From assembly GCA_017477245.1 (NCBI GenBank), contig JAFUWY010000007.1:50248-114247 (forward strand): DNA of 64,000 nucleotides. The letters are read 5' to 3'. The position numbers and the translations under genes were made by a program. The notes under the pieces are model-generated. The model had not been told where the DNA came from, made no database searches, and saw only the letters and a program-made list of their open reading frames with translations. This stretch comes from Bacteroidales bacterium (GTDB lineage Bacteria; Bacteroidota; Bacteroidia; Bacteroidales; UBA932). Shown here one piece after another: positions 63,803 through 64,000 of the stretch; the stretch's first letter is position 1; each line of letters begins with the position of its first letter.

Positions 63803-64000
63803 TCCTTAATCTGTATTGTGTTATTTCAGGTAATACGTATCTTTATACCGATAAATCGGAATTCCCAGTTGAAATCCAAATAAAAGGCAAAGTATTTTTG
63901 ACTTTTCTATTTAGTGTGCTCTAAATCAAGCATTTGCAGAATGATTGATTTGGGGCGTAACAATAACGAATCATCGGTCTCATAGAGATCGATGCAAAGG

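Larger units (their letters stand above)
63330..64000. other. 671-bp region after initiator tRNA without a convincing gene
   Basis: From left to right: tRNA terminator (63331-63371), a hairpin-rich C/G-run element (about 63372-63500), a 148-bp imperfect palindrome (63655-63802), then markedly AT-richer DNA with CCGATAAATCGG (63858-63869), a TATTTTTG box (63893-63900) and a 9-bp imperfect hairpin ATCGGTCTC-ATA-GAGATCGAT near the right edge. Short open frames here have no protein-like features. A gene may begin beyond the right edge. Confidence 0.7.

Overview
This 64 kb window is chromosomal housekeeping DNA from a GC-rich member of the Bacteroidota, probably an uncultured gut or rumen Bacteroidales. 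Three things support this. Nearly every divergent intergenic region carries the Bacteroidota -7 promoter box TAnnTTTG. The gene set is typical of the phylum: SecA of about 1,100 residues, an archaeal-type ProRS, DUF3078, a BT_3928-like DoxX protein, a xylB-xylA-xylE operon, and secreted PL11 and GH127 enzymes. Ribosome binding sites are weak. Gene density is high, and I see no prophage, insertion sequence, CRISPR array or rRNA operon.

Layout. 1-6.9 kb: start of a PLP-dependent acyltransferase, gyrB broken by an in-frame amber codon, an outer-membrane barrel protein and a large TPR protein. 7-11.9 kb: FtsE-like ATPase, endonuclease III, a small EF-hand-like protein, a phosphohexomutase and a THUMP-like methyltransferase. 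11.9-17.5 kb: a tightly overlapping operon (sensor-like membrane protein, TrkH, RecD-like helicase, DPP IV peptidase). 17.5-26.7 kb: ROK regulator, ABC-F ATPase, YicC, GlnRS, SecA. 26.7-31 kb: xylose operon. 31-36 kb: tRNA-Gly, menG, menA and an M16 lipoprotein peptidase. 36-42.5 kb: secreted rhamnogalacturonan lyase, then rimP-nusA-infB. 42.6-49.2 kb: small lipoprotein, then the lipid A genes lpxD-lpxC-lpxA with a WbqC-like gene, a FadL-type barrel and an aromatic/Gly-rich lipoprotein. 49-55 kb: ProRS, DUF3078, TilS, DivIC/FtsB, sugar nucleotidyltransferase, CPBP protease. 55-63.2 kb: GH127, folP, tmk, BT_3928-like protein, HisRS, SppA. 63.2-64 kb: initiator tRNA followed by about 670 bp without a convincing gene.

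The most unusual content is a family of GC-rich, hairpin-forming repeats. They sit mostly between convergent genes (about 11.9, 38.1, 52.8 and 60.0 kb), with further ones at about 36.0 and 63.4 kb. Related or analogous palindromic sequence also lies in frame inside proteins: a 51-bp tandem array inside the methyltransferase (11421-11609), a 148-bp palindrome inside the ABC-F linker (20288-20435), and the last codons of tilS. This recalls Rickettsia palindromic elements that invade coding sequence.

Other features worth checking are the gyrB amber codon, a RimP reduced to its N-terminal domain, an LpxC lacking the usual Bacteroidota FabZ fusion, intrinsic-terminator hairpins directly before secA, rimP and menG, and several genes whose start codon lies at or next to the predicted transcription start.
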